Below, in pieces: positions 7,181-15,928 of a stretch of DNA of 48,431 nucleotides; the stretch's first letter is position 1; each line of letters starts with the position of its first letter. The translations under genes were made by a program, and so were the position numbers. The notes under the pieces were generated by a model. The model was not told where the DNA came from. It made no database searches and saw nothing but the letters and a program-made list of their open reading frames with translations. This DNA comes from Clostridiales bacterium (GTDB lineage Bacteria; Bacillota; Clostridia; Oscillospirales; Acutalibacteraceae): NCBI GenBank assembly GCA_012523185.1, contig JAAYIY010000019.1, positions 1-48,431 on the forward strand. Direction: 5' to 3'.

Positions 7181-8762
7181 GAGCTTGTTAAAGGTACGGC
7201 TGGCATCGTTCAGGCGCTCATTTGTCCAAGTCGGCGGCAATAAAAAATCTGTTAAGATTGTTATGTCCGTCATATTAATTTATGCTCTTGTCTCCATGTT
7301 TTTTTCTATCGGCGCAATGTATTATCAGCTTTGCGCGCCGCTTTGCAGCTCTGAGCTTTTGTGGCTTTATTTTGCCGTTGTGGCGATTTCATCTTTTAAT
7401 ATGTGTTTGATAGGCAGTGTCATAGCGGCTGATTCCATGCTTTTTGAGGCAAAGGACAACGAGCTTCTCCTTTCAATGCCGATACCTGCAAAGTATGTCC
7501 TTGCAAGCAGGATGAGCATGCTTCTTTTAATAAACTATGCTTTTGTCTTTCTTTTTGCTTTGCCTGCGGGGATAGTTTATCTGATGCAATTTCCTGTTTC
7601 CGCGGTCGGGGCGGCAATATTCGCAGCGGCTTTTCTTGCCCTCCCCTTTCTTGTCTTGCCCTTTTCCTGCTTTTTCGGCTGGCTCATAGCCTTGGCTTCG
7701 TCAAAGGTGCGGCGCCGCTCGCTTTTTGTCCTTGTTTATTATCTTCTGATTTTCGTTGCCTGTCTTGCGATTTATTACACTTTAAACTCATATACTTTTA
7801 AGATAATCTCGGACGGTCAGCCGCTTGCCGACGCTGTTAAAAGGACTTTGCCGCCTTTTTATCTTCTTGGGAGCGCCATTGCCGACAAAAACCTCAAAAA
7901 TCTTTTGCTTTATCTTGTTTTTGCCGCCGTGCCCTTTGTTCTTGTCACGGCGTTAATCTCAAAAAACTATTACAAGGTTATGATGACTTCAAGAAGGACA
8001 TTGACAAAAGAATATGTCGAAAAAGATGTCAAGGCTTTAAGCTCTTTTTGGGCGCTGACAAAAAAAGAAATCAGTTACTTTCTTTCGCGGCCTGTCTATA
8101 TGATGAACGCCGGCATCGGACTTCTTATAATGCTTGTATTCACAATCGCCGCCGCGCTCAAAGGCGAATCCATGCTGGCGTCAATGAGCCTTCCGGAAGA
8201 TTTGCCTGTGAGTTTCGGCATCATTGCCTGCGCTGTTATATGCTTGTGCGCCTCGACAGCCACCATATCCGCGCCGTCCGTCAGCCTTGAGGGAAAGTGC
8301 CTTTGGATTCCGAAGTCTGTTCCCGTCAAGGCCGAGGTCATATTCCGCTCGAAGATTGCGGCGCACATTTTTATATGTCTTCCCTTTACAGTCGTCTCCG
8401 GCGCGATATGCTCCGCCGCTTTCGGCAAGGGTTCGATGGATATTGCCGTCTTTTTTCTGCTTCCTTTTTCAGTCGTTGTTTTTTGCGCTGTTTTAGGATT
8501 GGCGGCAAATATGAAGTTCCCTAAGTTTGACTGGATAAACGAAGCTGTCGCAATCAAGCAAAGCGCCTCGGTGCTTGTGACAATAGCCGGTTCATTTTCG
8601 GCTGTCCTTTTGCCCCTGTTTTTGATTATCTTTTACGGCGCGTCGTCAGGCGGCGGGTTAAATTACTTAATGCTTTCTTTCTGCGCCGTCTTGTTCGCTG
8701 CCGCATTCGGTTTGTACTCTTTGCTGAAAAAAGACGCTGATAAAAAGTTCAAGGAGCTTTAA
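7173..8762 (+). CDS. ABC-2-type exporter membrane protein
   Basis: 529 residues, highly hydrophobic with about 12 predicted membrane stretches, starting MLKSLLKVRLASF. The frame is open further upstream, but the ATG at 7173 has GGAGGG 5 bases before it and overlaps the ATPase stop, so it is preferred. The pattern (short N-terminal amphipathic segment, a central cytosolic loop containing SSFWALTKKEISYFLSRP, then a second bundle of helices) fits the large clostridial ABC-2 permeases that pair with a single ATPase. It probably works as a homodimer or a fused pair of six-helix halves. The substrate cannot be read from the sequence. Confidence 0.8.
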   Translation: MLKSLLKVRLASFRRSFVQVGGNKKSVKIVMSVILIYALVSMFFSIGAMYYQLCAPLCSSELLWLYFAVVAISSFNMCLIGSVIAADSMLFEAKDNELLLSMPIPAKYVLASRMSMLLLINYAFVFLFALPAGIVYLMQFPVSAVGAAIFAAAFLALPFLVLPFSCFFGWLIALASSKVRRRSLFVLVYYLLIFVACLAIYYTLNSYTFKIISDGQPLADAVKRTLPPFYLLGSAIADKNLKNLLLYLVFAAVPFVLVTALISKNYYKVMMTSRRTLTKEYVEKDVKALSSFWALTKKEISYFLSRPVYMMNAGIGLLIMLVFTIAAALKGESMLASMSLPEDLPVSFGIIACAVICLCASTATISAPSVSLEGKCLWIPKSVPVKAEVIFRSKIAAHIFICLPFTVVSGAICSAAFGKGSMDIAVFFLLPFSVVVFCAVLGLAANMKFPKFDWINEAVAIKQSASVLVTIAGSFSAVLLPLFLIIFYGASSGGGLNYLMLSFCAVLFAAAFGLYSLLKKDADKKFKEL

Positions 8763-8773
8763 GAGGTGATTTT

Positions 8774-9721
8774 ATGAAAGCTGTCACAGTCACGTTGAAT
8801 CCCTGCATTGATAAAACTGTCGAGATAGAAAATTTTGAAACGGGGAAAACGAACAGGGTTCTAAGCTTGAGGACAGACATCGGTGGAAAAGGCATAAACG
8901 TTTCAAGAATACTTCACAGTTTCGGGATTCCCTCGGTCGCAACAGGGATTTTGTCGGGTGAGACGGGAATTTTTATCGAGCGCGAGCTTATCGATGCGGG
9001 CATTTCAACCGATTTTATCTTTGGTGTCGGCGAAACACGGACAAACTTGAAGATACACGACACGGAATCTAAGGTTTTGACAGAGATAAATGAGTCGGGC
9101 GCCCCTGCCGGCGAATCTTATGAGGAGTTTCGCAGGAAGATTATGGGGCTTTTGCGAGACTGTGAAATTCTCATTTTGTCGGGCAGCGTGCCGCGCGATG
9201 TCGGCAGTTCAGCTTATGCCGAGCTTATTTCATACGCCAAGCATTTCGGCGTTTCTGTCATACTTGACGCCGAGGGCGATCTGCTGCAACGCGGAATAGA
9301 AGCCGTGCCTTTTGCCGTCAAGCCAAACAAGGACGAGCTGGAGCAGCTTGCCGGGCGCAAGCTGTGCCACATAGATGAAGTGATTGCCGAGGCAAAAAAC
9401 ATCAACAAAGCGGGAGTTGAGCTTGTTGTTGTTTCACTGGGCGAAGACGGCGCCGTCTTTGTTCGCGACAGCCTCGTTATCAGGACGAAACCATTCCCTA
9501 TTGAGGTGAAATCGTCCGCCGCCGCCGGCGACTCTATGGTCGGAGCGCTTGTTTACGCTCTTGAGCAGGAGCTGACGCTGACGCAGACCGCCAAAATTAT
9601 GACGGCAGCCGGCACAATCACAGCAGGCAAGGAAGGAACTCAAGTCGCGACTTTCGGCGAAATTGCCGCAAATTTTGACAGGGTAAAAGCAGAAATAATT
9701 GATGTCGGTGAAGTTGAATAA
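8774..9721 (+). CDS. 1-phosphofructokinase / PfkB-family sugar-phosphate kinase
   Basis: 315 residues, the usual length for FruK/LacC. TLNPCIDKT (7-15) and GGKGINVSR (37-45) are the substrate-binding signatures of the 1-phosphofructokinase/tagatose-6-phosphate kinase subfamily. LSGSVP (135-140) and VKPNKDELE follow. The catalytic base is D253 in SSAAAGDSMVG; the first Gly of the usual GAGD anion-hole motif is Ala, a mild deviation. It should phosphorylate fructose 1-phosphate or tagatose 6-phosphate with ATP. No fructose PTS or DeoR-type regulator is adjacent, so the in vivo substrate is open. The start follows AGAGGTG by 7 bases and the gene lies 11 bases after the ABC permease. Confidence 0.85.
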   Translation: MKAVTVTLNPCIDKTVEIENFETGKTNRVLSLRTDIGGKGINVSRILHSFGIPSVATGILSGETGIFIERELIDAGISTDFIFGVGETRTNLKIHDTESKVLTEINESGAPAGESYEEFRRKIMGLLRDCEILILSGSVPRDVGSSAYAELISYAKHFGVSVILDAEGDLLQRGIEAVPFAVKPNKDELEQLAGRKLCHIDEVIAEAKNINKAGVELVVVSLGEDGAVFVRDSLVIRTKPFPIEVKSSAAAGDSMVGALVYALEQELTLTQTAKIMTAAGTITAGKEGTQVATFGEIAANFDRVKAEIIDVGEVE

Positions 9722-9839
9722 ACAGCAGGACGCCGCGTCAAATAATCAGCACACAGCAAACAATTGTGCCGCCGCCAACATCCTTTTATATCGGCGGAAT
9801 TTATATAAAAAACAATAAGTCTAAAAATCGAGGTAATAC

Positions 9840-11261
9840 ATGGTCAAGGATCTTACAAAGGGCAATCCTACGGGGCTTATCATCAGATTTTGTCTGCCGC
9901 TTATGGCAGGCAACCTTTTTCAACAGTTTTACAACATGGTTGACAGCATTATTGTCGGTAAGTTTGTGGGAAAGGACGCGTTATCGGCAGTAGGCTCCGT
10001 CAGCTCGCTGAACTTCTTGGTGATAGGCTCGATTATCGGACTTTGCTCCGGGTTCGCCATCCCTGTTTCGCAGAGCTTCGGCGCGGGCGACGGGGACAAA
10101 ATCCGAAAGCTGGTTGCGAATATCATGTGGCTTTCGCTCATTATCAGCGCCGTGTTCACAAGCGTCACGATGCTTAGCACACGCTGGCTGCTCACCGTTT
10201 TAAACATTCCGGAAAATATATTTGGCGACGCGTATTCCTACATTATTATTATTTTCGGCGGCATTTCCGCAACAATTTTTTACAACGTGCTGGCAAGCTT
10301 GATAAGAGCGCTGGGCGACAGTAAATCGCCTTTATATTTCTTGATCCTTTCATCTTTTCTTAATATTGTCCTTGACCTTTTATTTGTGATAAAATTCAAC
10401 ATGGGCGTCAAGGGTGTCGCCATTGCCACAATCATTTCTCAGGCTGTTTCCGGATTTCTTTGCCTTTGGTATATCAAACATAATTTCTTTGCGCTCCATT
10501 TCAAAGCCTCCGACGCAAGGCTTGACGGCGCACTTTGCCGCGAGCTGCTTCATTCCGGACTGCCCATGTCTTTGCAGGTATCCACAACGGCAATAGGCTC
10601 TGTGTTGTTACAGTCCTGTGTAAACAGCCTCGGCTCCGACATCATTGCCGCGATGACTGTGGCGCAAAAGATTCAGCTTATGATTGTCCTGCCGTCCGAC
10701 GCGATTGGCATCACAATGGCGACTTACTGCGGGCAAAACCTTGGCGCGAAAAGATTGGACAGAATCAAAATCGGCGTTCGCCGCGCGCTGCTTCTTGCGT
10801 CTGTATACAGCATAGCCGCAATTTTGATTTCATTTTATGCAGGAACATATATATCGCTGCTTTTCCTTGATTCGAGCGAAACTGTCGTGTTGGCATATAT
10901 TGCCCAATACCTGAAAATTGTCAGTCTGTTTTTCCCCATACTTGTCGTGTTGTTTGTTTTGCGAAACTCCATTCAAGGGATGGGTTTCAGTGTCCAGGCA
11001 ATGATGGCGGGGATTTTCGAGCTTGTTGCGCGGGGCATAATGGGCTTCGGGTTCGTCACGCGGTACGGCTTCATGGCGGCATGTATCGCAAACCCCGTGG
11101 CGTGGGCGGCGGCGGTTGTGTTTCTTATTCCAATGTATATTTACGCCTTTAAGAAATTAGAAAAGAAATTTGTCGGCGGTGCAGCCGTTTTGACGAGCGA
11201 AAATAACTTGAATATCGGAGAAAGGTTGAATTGTGATGAGCCTTGCCGAGATAATCCTTGA
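9840..11261 (+). CDS. MATE-family multidrug/metabolite efflux transporter
   Basis: 473 residues with about 12 hydrophobic helices. MATE signatures include GNPTGLIIRFCLPLMAGNLFQQFYNMVD at the start (short form: L-P-L-M-A-G-N-L-F-Q-Q-F-Y), VDSIIVGKFVGKDALSAVG, and the symmetrical second half beginning near GLPMSLQVSTTAIGSV. It exports drugs or metabolites using a sodium or proton gradient at the cytoplasmic membrane. A GAGGT site lies 6 bases before the ATG. Its last 26-29 bases overlap the start of the iron-sulfur ATPase gene, suggesting co-expression, though a functional link is not obvious. Confidence 0.93.
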   Translation: MVKDLTKGNPTGLIIRFCLPLMAGNLFQQFYNMVDSIIVGKFVGKDALSAVGSVSSLNFLVIGSIIGLCSGFAIPVSQSFGAGDGDKIRKLVANIMWLSLIISAVFTSVTMLSTRWLLTVLNIPENIFGDAYSYIIIIFGGISATIFYNVLASLIRALGDSKSPLYFLILSSFLNIVLDLLFVIKFNMGVKGVAIATIISQAVSGFLCLWYIKHNFFALHFKASDARLDGALCRELLHSGLPMSLQVSTTAIGSVLLQSCVNSLGSDIIAAMTVAQKIQLMIVLPSDAIGITMATYCGQNLGAKRLDRIKIGVRRALLLASVYSIAAILISFYAGTYISLLFLDSSETVVLAYIAQYLKIVSLFFPILVVLFVLRNSIQGMGFSVQAMMAGIFELVARGIMGFGFVTRYGFMAACIANPVAWAAAVVFLIPMYIYAFKKLEKKFVGGAAVLTSENNLNIGERLNCDEPCRDNP

Positions 11262-12801
11262 CGACAGGCGTTTACAAATCCGCTTTACGCCGCCGCTTTT
11301 GCTTTCCGAGCTTTTAAAAGAAAGCGGCGTATTTTTTGATATGCCCTGCGGCGGCAGGCATATTTGCAAAAAGTGCAGGATAAATGTCAGCGGCGATGTC
11401 TCCCCTGCCACGGAGTTTGAATTGTCGTCGCTTTCTCAAAAAGAGGTTTTAAGCGGCGTCCGTTTTGCCTGCGCCGCCAAGGCACTGGGCGACGTAACAC
11501 TGACCGCCGCCCATGCCGCCCAAAACGAAGTTATACTCACAGGCGGCACTGTTAAAAACGTGAAACTGAAACCTTTCGGGAAAAAATACGGCGTCGCCGT
11601 CGACATCGGCACGACGACTGTTGTTATGTATCTCTACTGTTTAAAGGACGGCAGAGCCATTGACTCCGCCTCAAGGCGCAATCCGCAGGCGGCTTTCGGC
11701 GCCGACGTCATTTCAAGGCTTGACTGCGCGTTAAAAGGCGAACTCGAAAGCCTTTCATTGTCCGTTACAAGCTGTGTTTCTGAAATGGCGGAGCGGCTTT
11801 GCTCAAAAAATGATATACCGTTAAGCCACATCGACGCCGCTGTTATTGCAGGTAACACCGCCATGATGTATCTGTTTTGCAGGCTTAATCCGTCCTCCGT
11901 CGCTTTTGCTCCCTTTGAGCAGGACAACTTCTTTGGCTGCTTCAAAAAAGGTTCGCAGCTGTCGCTTAGCTTTGACGCCGATGTTTATCTTGTGAGAAGT
12001 ATTTCGGCATATATAGGCGGCGATATCACAGCGGCTTTGACGGCTGTCGGTTTTCACGAGCGCGGACAAGGTCGTCCGTCGCTCCTTGTTGATATAGGCA
12101 CAAACGGAGAAATGGCTTTGGCTTCGGGCGGCGGGCTTCTCTGCTGTTCAACGGCTGCCGGACCGGCATTTGAGGGGAGCGGAATCCGATTTGGCATGAC
12201 TTCAAAGGACGGCGCTGTCTCCGGCGCCGTTTTTACGGGAATGTCTTTTAAATATGAGGTTATCGGCGGCATTAAGCCTGTCGGAATATGCGGCTCAGGC
12301 GTGCTTGACATAACAGCCGCTCTGCTTGATGCCGGGATTGTTGACGAAACGGGGAAAATCACAGAAACAGGACACAGCTTTGAAGAAAACCTTTGCGAAC
12401 ATGAAAATCAGGACGCGTTTTTGCTGCCCGACACGGACATTATCGTCACGCAAAGGGACATAAGAATGGTTCAGCTTGCAAAATCCGCCGTCCGTGCCGG
12501 AATAGACACGCTTTTCGTAGAAGCCGGTATTTCAGCCGCCGATGTCTCCAAATTTTGCTTGGCGGGCGGCTTCGGGACATATTTAAACATAAATTCAGCC
12601 GTCAAAATCGGGATGATACAAAGCGAGCTTTTATCTGTCGCTAAATCTGTTGGAAACGCTGCCGGAGCCGGAGCGGCGATGCTTTTGCTTGACGGCGACC
12701 TTATCAAGATATCCGAACAAACGGCAAAATCCGCCGACACGCTTGATCTTACATCAAATCAAACCTTTGTCGACGGATATGTTGAAAATATGCGATTTTA
12801 A
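11236..12801 (+). CDS. RACE/DUF4445 protein: 2Fe-2S ASKHA-type corrinoid-reactivating ATPase
   Basis: 521 residues. The N-terminal ferredoxin-like domain has C38-x5-C44-x2-C47 and C79, a plant-type [2Fe-2S] pattern. A linker leads to an ASKHA/actin-fold ATPase with VDIGTTTVV (near 120), AGNTAMM, LVDIGTNGEM and AGGFGTY, the DUF4445 hallmarks. Family members (RamA, RACo) use ATP to drive electrons onto Co(II) corrinoids and rescue methyltransferases. No corrinoid protein or methyltransferase is in this window, so its client is unknown. ATG 11236 is preferred; a GTG at 11233 in the same frame is also possible. A GGAGAAAGG site lies upstream, inside the end of the MATE gene. A cobalamin-riboswitch operon lies about 7 kb away. 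Confidence 0.85.
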   Translation: MSLAEIILDDRRLQIRFTPPLLLSELLKESGVFFDMPCGGRHICKKCRINVSGDVSPATEFELSSLSQKEVLSGVRFACAAKALGDVTLTAAHAAQNEVILTGGTVKNVKLKPFGKKYGVAVDIGTTTVVMYLYCLKDGRAIDSASRRNPQAAFGADVISRLDCALKGELESLSLSVTSCVSEMAERLCSKNDIPLSHIDAAVIAGNTAMMYLFCRLNPSSVAFAPFEQDNFFGCFKKGSQLSLSFDADVYLVRSISAYIGGDITAALTAVGFHERGQGRPSLLVDIGTNGEMALASGGGLLCCSTAAGPAFEGSGIRFGMTSKDGAVSGAVFTGMSFKYEVIGGIKPVGICGSGVLDITAALLDAGIVDETGKITETGHSFEENLCEHENQDAFLLPDTDIIVTQRDIRMVQLAKSAVRAGIDTLFVEAGISAADVSKFCLAGGFGTYLNINSAVKIGMIQSELLSVAKSVGNAAGAGAAMLLLDGDLIKISEQTAKSADTLDLTSNQTFVDGYVENMRF

Positions 12802-12802
12802 T

Positions 12803-13528
12803 TTAAAATGTTTTTATCAGGCTGCCTGAATTTTTGTCAACATAAAGCGACCAGTCGGGATGTGTCCTTAAAAGAGTCGCCGGAACCATGTTGGACACAG
12901 CGTCATAAAGCGTCGCTTTGATTGCTTTTGCTTTTACGGAATGCGGAGCGCAGGTTATTATTTTTTTGCACTTCATTATCTGATAAGGAGTCATTGAAAT
13001 CGCCTGTTTCGGCACATCATCTATTGACGCGAACCAGCCTTCCCCCACCTGCTGCTTTTTGCAGGCTTCGTCTAAGTTGACGACAATAAACGCCTCTGTC
13101 GTTTCAAAGTCGGCAGGCGGGTCGTTGAACGCTATGTGACCGTTTTCACCAATCCCTATAAGCCCGAGGTCGACATCCTTTTCGCGGAGCTTTGCCGAAA
13201 GAGCGGGTATGTTGGCAGGCTCGCCGTCAACAAGATTGTAAGCCATCAGATTTATTTTTGAAATAAACCGCTCCATGAGATATTTGCGAAAGCTTGCCGC
13301 GTGTGTATCCGGCAGCGCGACATATTCATCAAGGTGAAACAGCTCGACACGCCCCCAGTCAACATCCGAATCTATGAGCGCGCTTAGCGTTTCAAACTGT
13401 GACGAGCCTGTGGAAACGACAATGCGCGCATAGCCGTTTCTTTTTATAACTTCGCCGAGGTAACAGGCGGCTTCGGCGGCCGCCCTTGTCCCTAACTCTT
13501 TTGCGTCGGCGCAGATGTTAATACTCAT
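12803..13528 (-). CDS. nagB: Glucosamine-6-phosphate deaminase
   Basis: 241 residues, the usual length of NagB. DEYVAL (67-72) carries the catalytic-base Asp of the family, and GIGENGHIAFNDP (125-137) carries the active-site Glu/His pair. The conserved 'ISMTPYQIMKCKKI' segment and K-A-K-A-I-K follow. It converts glucosamine 6-phosphate to fructose 6-phosphate plus ammonia, feeding amino sugars into glycolysis. It lies 45 bases downstream of the AlaA-like aminotransferase on the same strand and ends one base from the convergent RACE gene, with no clear terminator between. No nagA is present in the window. The shorter, non-allosteric form is expected. Confidence 0.92.
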   Translation of the reverse strand: MSINICADAKELGTRAAAEAACYLGEVIKRNGYARIVVSTGSSQFETLSALIDSDVDWGRVELFHLDEYVALPDTHAASFRKYLMERFISKINLMAYNLVDGEPANIPALSAKLREKDVDLGLIGIGENGHIAFNDPPADFETTEAFIVVNLDEACKKQQVGEGWFASIDDVPKQAISMTPYQIMKCKKIITCAPHSVKAKAIKATLYDAVSNMVPATLLRTHPDWSLYVDKNSGSLIKTF

Positions 13529-13573
13529 TATTCAACTCTCCTGTTTAAATTTTGACGATTGTGTAATCGTCTT

Positions 13574-14791
13574 TTATTTTTGCTTGTATGTCGCGAGAAA
13601 ATCGCCGAGGTCCCTCATCGCTTTTGAAAGAATGTCAGGCTGTGGGAGCATGACGATTCGGAAATGATCCGGCTTATCCCAGCTGAACCCTCTGCCGGGA
13701 ATTATCATCACATGCTTTGAGTGTAGGAAGTCCATGGCGAACTGCTGGTCGTCTGTGATGTTAAACTTTTTTATGTCAAGCTTCGGAAAGATATAAAACG
13801 CCGCGCTGTTTTTGACAAATGATATCCCCGGTATTTTGTCAAGCTCTCCGCACGTTGCTTCGCGCTGCTCATAAAGCCTGCCTCCGGGGACAAGCATCTC
13901 CTTTGTGCTGTCCGAATCAGCGAGCGCCGCGGGGATAACGAGCTGTGTCAGCGCGTTTGCGCAAAGGCGCATTGCCGAAAGCTGCACTATGCCAGCGATG
14001 AAGTCCGCCGCTTTTTCTTTCGCGCCGCTGATAACCATCCAGCCGCAGCGGAAACCGCAGATTATGTGCGACTTTGACAGGCCGTTCATTGTCACCACAA
14101 GCAGGTCGGGCGCCAGTGACGCCGTGGGTGTGTGTTCCAAGTCGTCGATGACAAGTCTGTCATAAATTTCGTCCGAAAAAATCACAAGACTGTGTTCGCG
14201 CGCGATTTCGACAAGCTTTTGCAGCAGCTCGCGAGGGTAAAGGGCGCCGGTTGGGTTGTTTGGATTTATGATGACAATCGCTTTTGTTTTCGGCGTAATC
14301 TTTTTTCTTATATCTTCAATATCCGGATACCAATTTGCCTGTTCGTCGCATATATAATGCACAGGCTTTGCGCCCGCTATCCATACGGAATTAGTCCAAA
14401 GCGAATAATCAGGCGCCGGAACAAGTATCTCGTCGCCGTAATTTAACAGCGCCGTCAAGGACATTGTGACAAGCTCGGACACACCGTTTCCGACAAAGCA
14501 GTCGTCGGGAGATATGCCGGGAACTCCCCTGCCCTTGTGGTATTCGCATATTGCCTCCCTTGCCTCAGGCATACCTTTGAGATCACAATAAGCTACCGCC
14601 TTGTCCACGTTGTTAAGCAGCGCCTCTCTGACACTGTCAGGCATTTTGAACCCGAATGTCGCAGGATTGCCCGTGTTGAGACGAAGGACGTCTATGCCAT
14701 CTGCCCTCATTTTCATTGCCTCTACAAAAACAGGGCCTCTGATGTCTGAATGAACCTCTTTTAATTTGTCTGACCTCATGATTGACTGCAT
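13574..14791 (-). CDS. AlaA-like class I/II aminotransferase (probable alanine transaminase)
   Basis: 405 residues, the same length as E. coli AlaA. NPNNPTG (176-182), SDEIYDRL (206-213), the Schiff-base lysine K240 in NGLSKSH and the carboxylate-binding Arg in FRCGW (248) are present. The family interconverts alanine and pyruvate using 2-oxoglutarate/glutamate. The ATG at 14791 follows AGGGGGA by 6 bases; an internal ATG at 14779 is less well placed. It lies 30 bases after the lipoprotein gene and before nagB, and all three could share the promoter at 15710-15738. Substrate assignment is by similarity of motifs and length, so a related aromatic or branched-chain preference is possible. Confidence 0.85.
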   Translation of the reverse strand: MQSIMRSDKLKEVHSDIRGPVFVEAMKMRADGIDVLRLNTGNPATFGFKMPDSVREALLNNVDKAVAYCDLKGMPEAREAICEYHKGRGVPGISPDDCFVGNGVSELVTMSLTALLNYGDEILVPAPDYSLWTNSVWIAGAKPVHYICDEQANWYPDIEDIRKKITPKTKAIVIINPNNPTGALYPRELLQKLVEIAREHSLVIFSDEIYDRLVIDDLEHTPTASLAPDLLVVTMNGLSKSHIICGFRCGWMVISGAKEKAADFIAGIVQLSAMRLCANALTQLVIPAALADSDSTKEMLVPGGRLYEQREATCGELDKIPGISFVKNSAAFYIFPKLDIKKFNITDDQQFAMDFLHSKHVMIIPGRGFSWDKPDHFRIVMLPQPDILSKAMRDLGDFLATYKQK

Positions 14792-14821
14792 AATTTTCCC
14801 CCCTGTGCAGATGTTTTAATT

Positions 14822-15667
14822 TTAAGAAAGCAGTATGTCTAAAGCGTAAAAACATTCAGAAAACGAGCAGGACGCTTTAAGCTTGTCGTTGTAAAGCAGC
14901 TCGAACGCTATGAGATCAATTTGCGACGGCTCGCCCGTGATGTAAGGATATTCAGCAAAAATGCTTTCGTCATAAACCGCGGAACAAAACGGCATTCCGC
15001 AAATCCTCATGATCTCCTTTGAAACAGATTGACTTCGCTCATTACCTGTCGCGTCGCCTATTGAGATCTCAATGTTTGCCTCATAAATTTCACCTGTGTT
15101 ATTGATGGATTTAAATGTGCCGGAGGTGTTTATCTCACTGACTTTTTGAATGAATTCCGTCGCGTCGTCTGTGTTTTCAGCCTCGTCGCGGTCACGTTTG
15201 TCAGAGATATAAACTCCGTAATTAATGATGAGATTCGCGTCGTTTTTCGTGTCGGCTTTAATCATCCCCGGAAAGCCGTCAATGCCGTTTAAAACACGCG
15301 CCATGTCCTCGACAGCCTTAACGTCCGTGTTTGTGTATCTTCCGGTGATGAAATATTCTATCGTTTTGCTCCACTTTTCAAGCTGTTTACCATTTGATTT
15401 TTTAAATCTTGAGCTGCCGAAAACGACATCAAGGAAAAAGTTCCTCACATCCTCGGCTTCATAGCTGTCGGAATAAAACACGCGCGTGGAACCAATTGAT
15501 GATTCCGTGTAAGATTCGTTTTGCGATGTGAGAACCCCCTGAAGCTCCTCGTTTGACTTGAGAGTAAAAGGCTTTGTTGTCGGGGCGGCGCCGTCTGTGA
15601 TTGCGCCGCATGAACCACAAAGCAAACAAAAAATGATTATGACCGCCGCCGCTGAAAATCTGTTCAT
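14822..15667 (-). CDS. Putative lipoprotein of unknown function (DUF2927-like)
   Basis: 281 residues from the ATG at 15667, chosen because AGAGG sits 5 bases upstream; a GTG at 15673 is the alternative. The N-terminus is a short basic region, a hydrophobic core, and LLCGSC at 15-20. This resembles a lipobox with Cys20 as the lipidated residue, although Cys rather than Leu/Val at -3 is unusual. The body is polar. Weak features of DUF2927-type proteins are visible: 'LEKWSKTIEYFITG', an 'ANLIINYGVYI' strand, and a C-terminal segment that mentions sequential Cys residues in CSFSECFYALDILLS. It is probably surface-attached. The role is not known; confidence in the family is low. Confidence 0.55.
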   Translation of the reverse strand: MNRFSAAAVIIIFCLLCGSCGAITDGAAPTTKPFTLKSNEELQGVLTSQNESYTESSIGSTRVFYSDSYEAEDVRNFFLDVVFGSSRFKKSNGKQLEKWSKTIEYFITGRYTNTDVKAVEDMARVLNGIDGFPGMIKADTKNDANLIINYGVYISDKRDRDEAENTDDATEFIQKVSEINTSGTFKSINNTGEIYEANIEISIGDATGNERSQSVSKEIMRICGMPFCSAVYDESIFAEYPYITGEPSQIDLIAFELLYNDKLKASCSFSECFYALDILLS

Positions 15668-15709
15668 ACCCACCTCTTAAATTTTATCTGTCCTTATTCA
15701 GCTACATAA

Positions 15710-15738
15710 ATTATACATATTCAGCAGCCATAAGTCAA
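15710..15738 (-). promoter_or_regulatory. Promoter of the lipoprotein-aminotransferase-nagB genes
   Basis: On the minus strand TTGACT (15738-15733) and TATAAT (15715-15710) are separated by 17 bases. It lies about 43 bases upstream of the lipoprotein start and faces away from the divergent metallophosphoesterase promoter 120 bases off. Confidence 0.75.
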
Positions 15739-15858
15739 TCAAAACACGCTGTTTGTTATTATATTTTCTTCCGTTTCGCATACATTTCCGTCGATTAACT
15801 CTTACATTTTCGCTCACACCTCAACTGATTGGCTTTTGCAAATCCGACGATTGATTTA

Positions 15859-15887
15859 TTGACAACGGTCTGCTTTTCTTGTACAAT
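15859..15887 (+). promoter_or_regulatory. Promoter of the metallophosphoesterase-ceramidase-like genes
   Basis: A perfect TTGACA (15859-15864), a 17-base spacer and TACAAT (15882-15887), 41 bases before the ATG. It is one half of a divergent promoter region of about 260 bases. Confidence 0.75.
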
Positions 15888-15928
15888 AATTATACTGTGT
15901 TTTTAAAATTTATAAAGGGGACATATTG

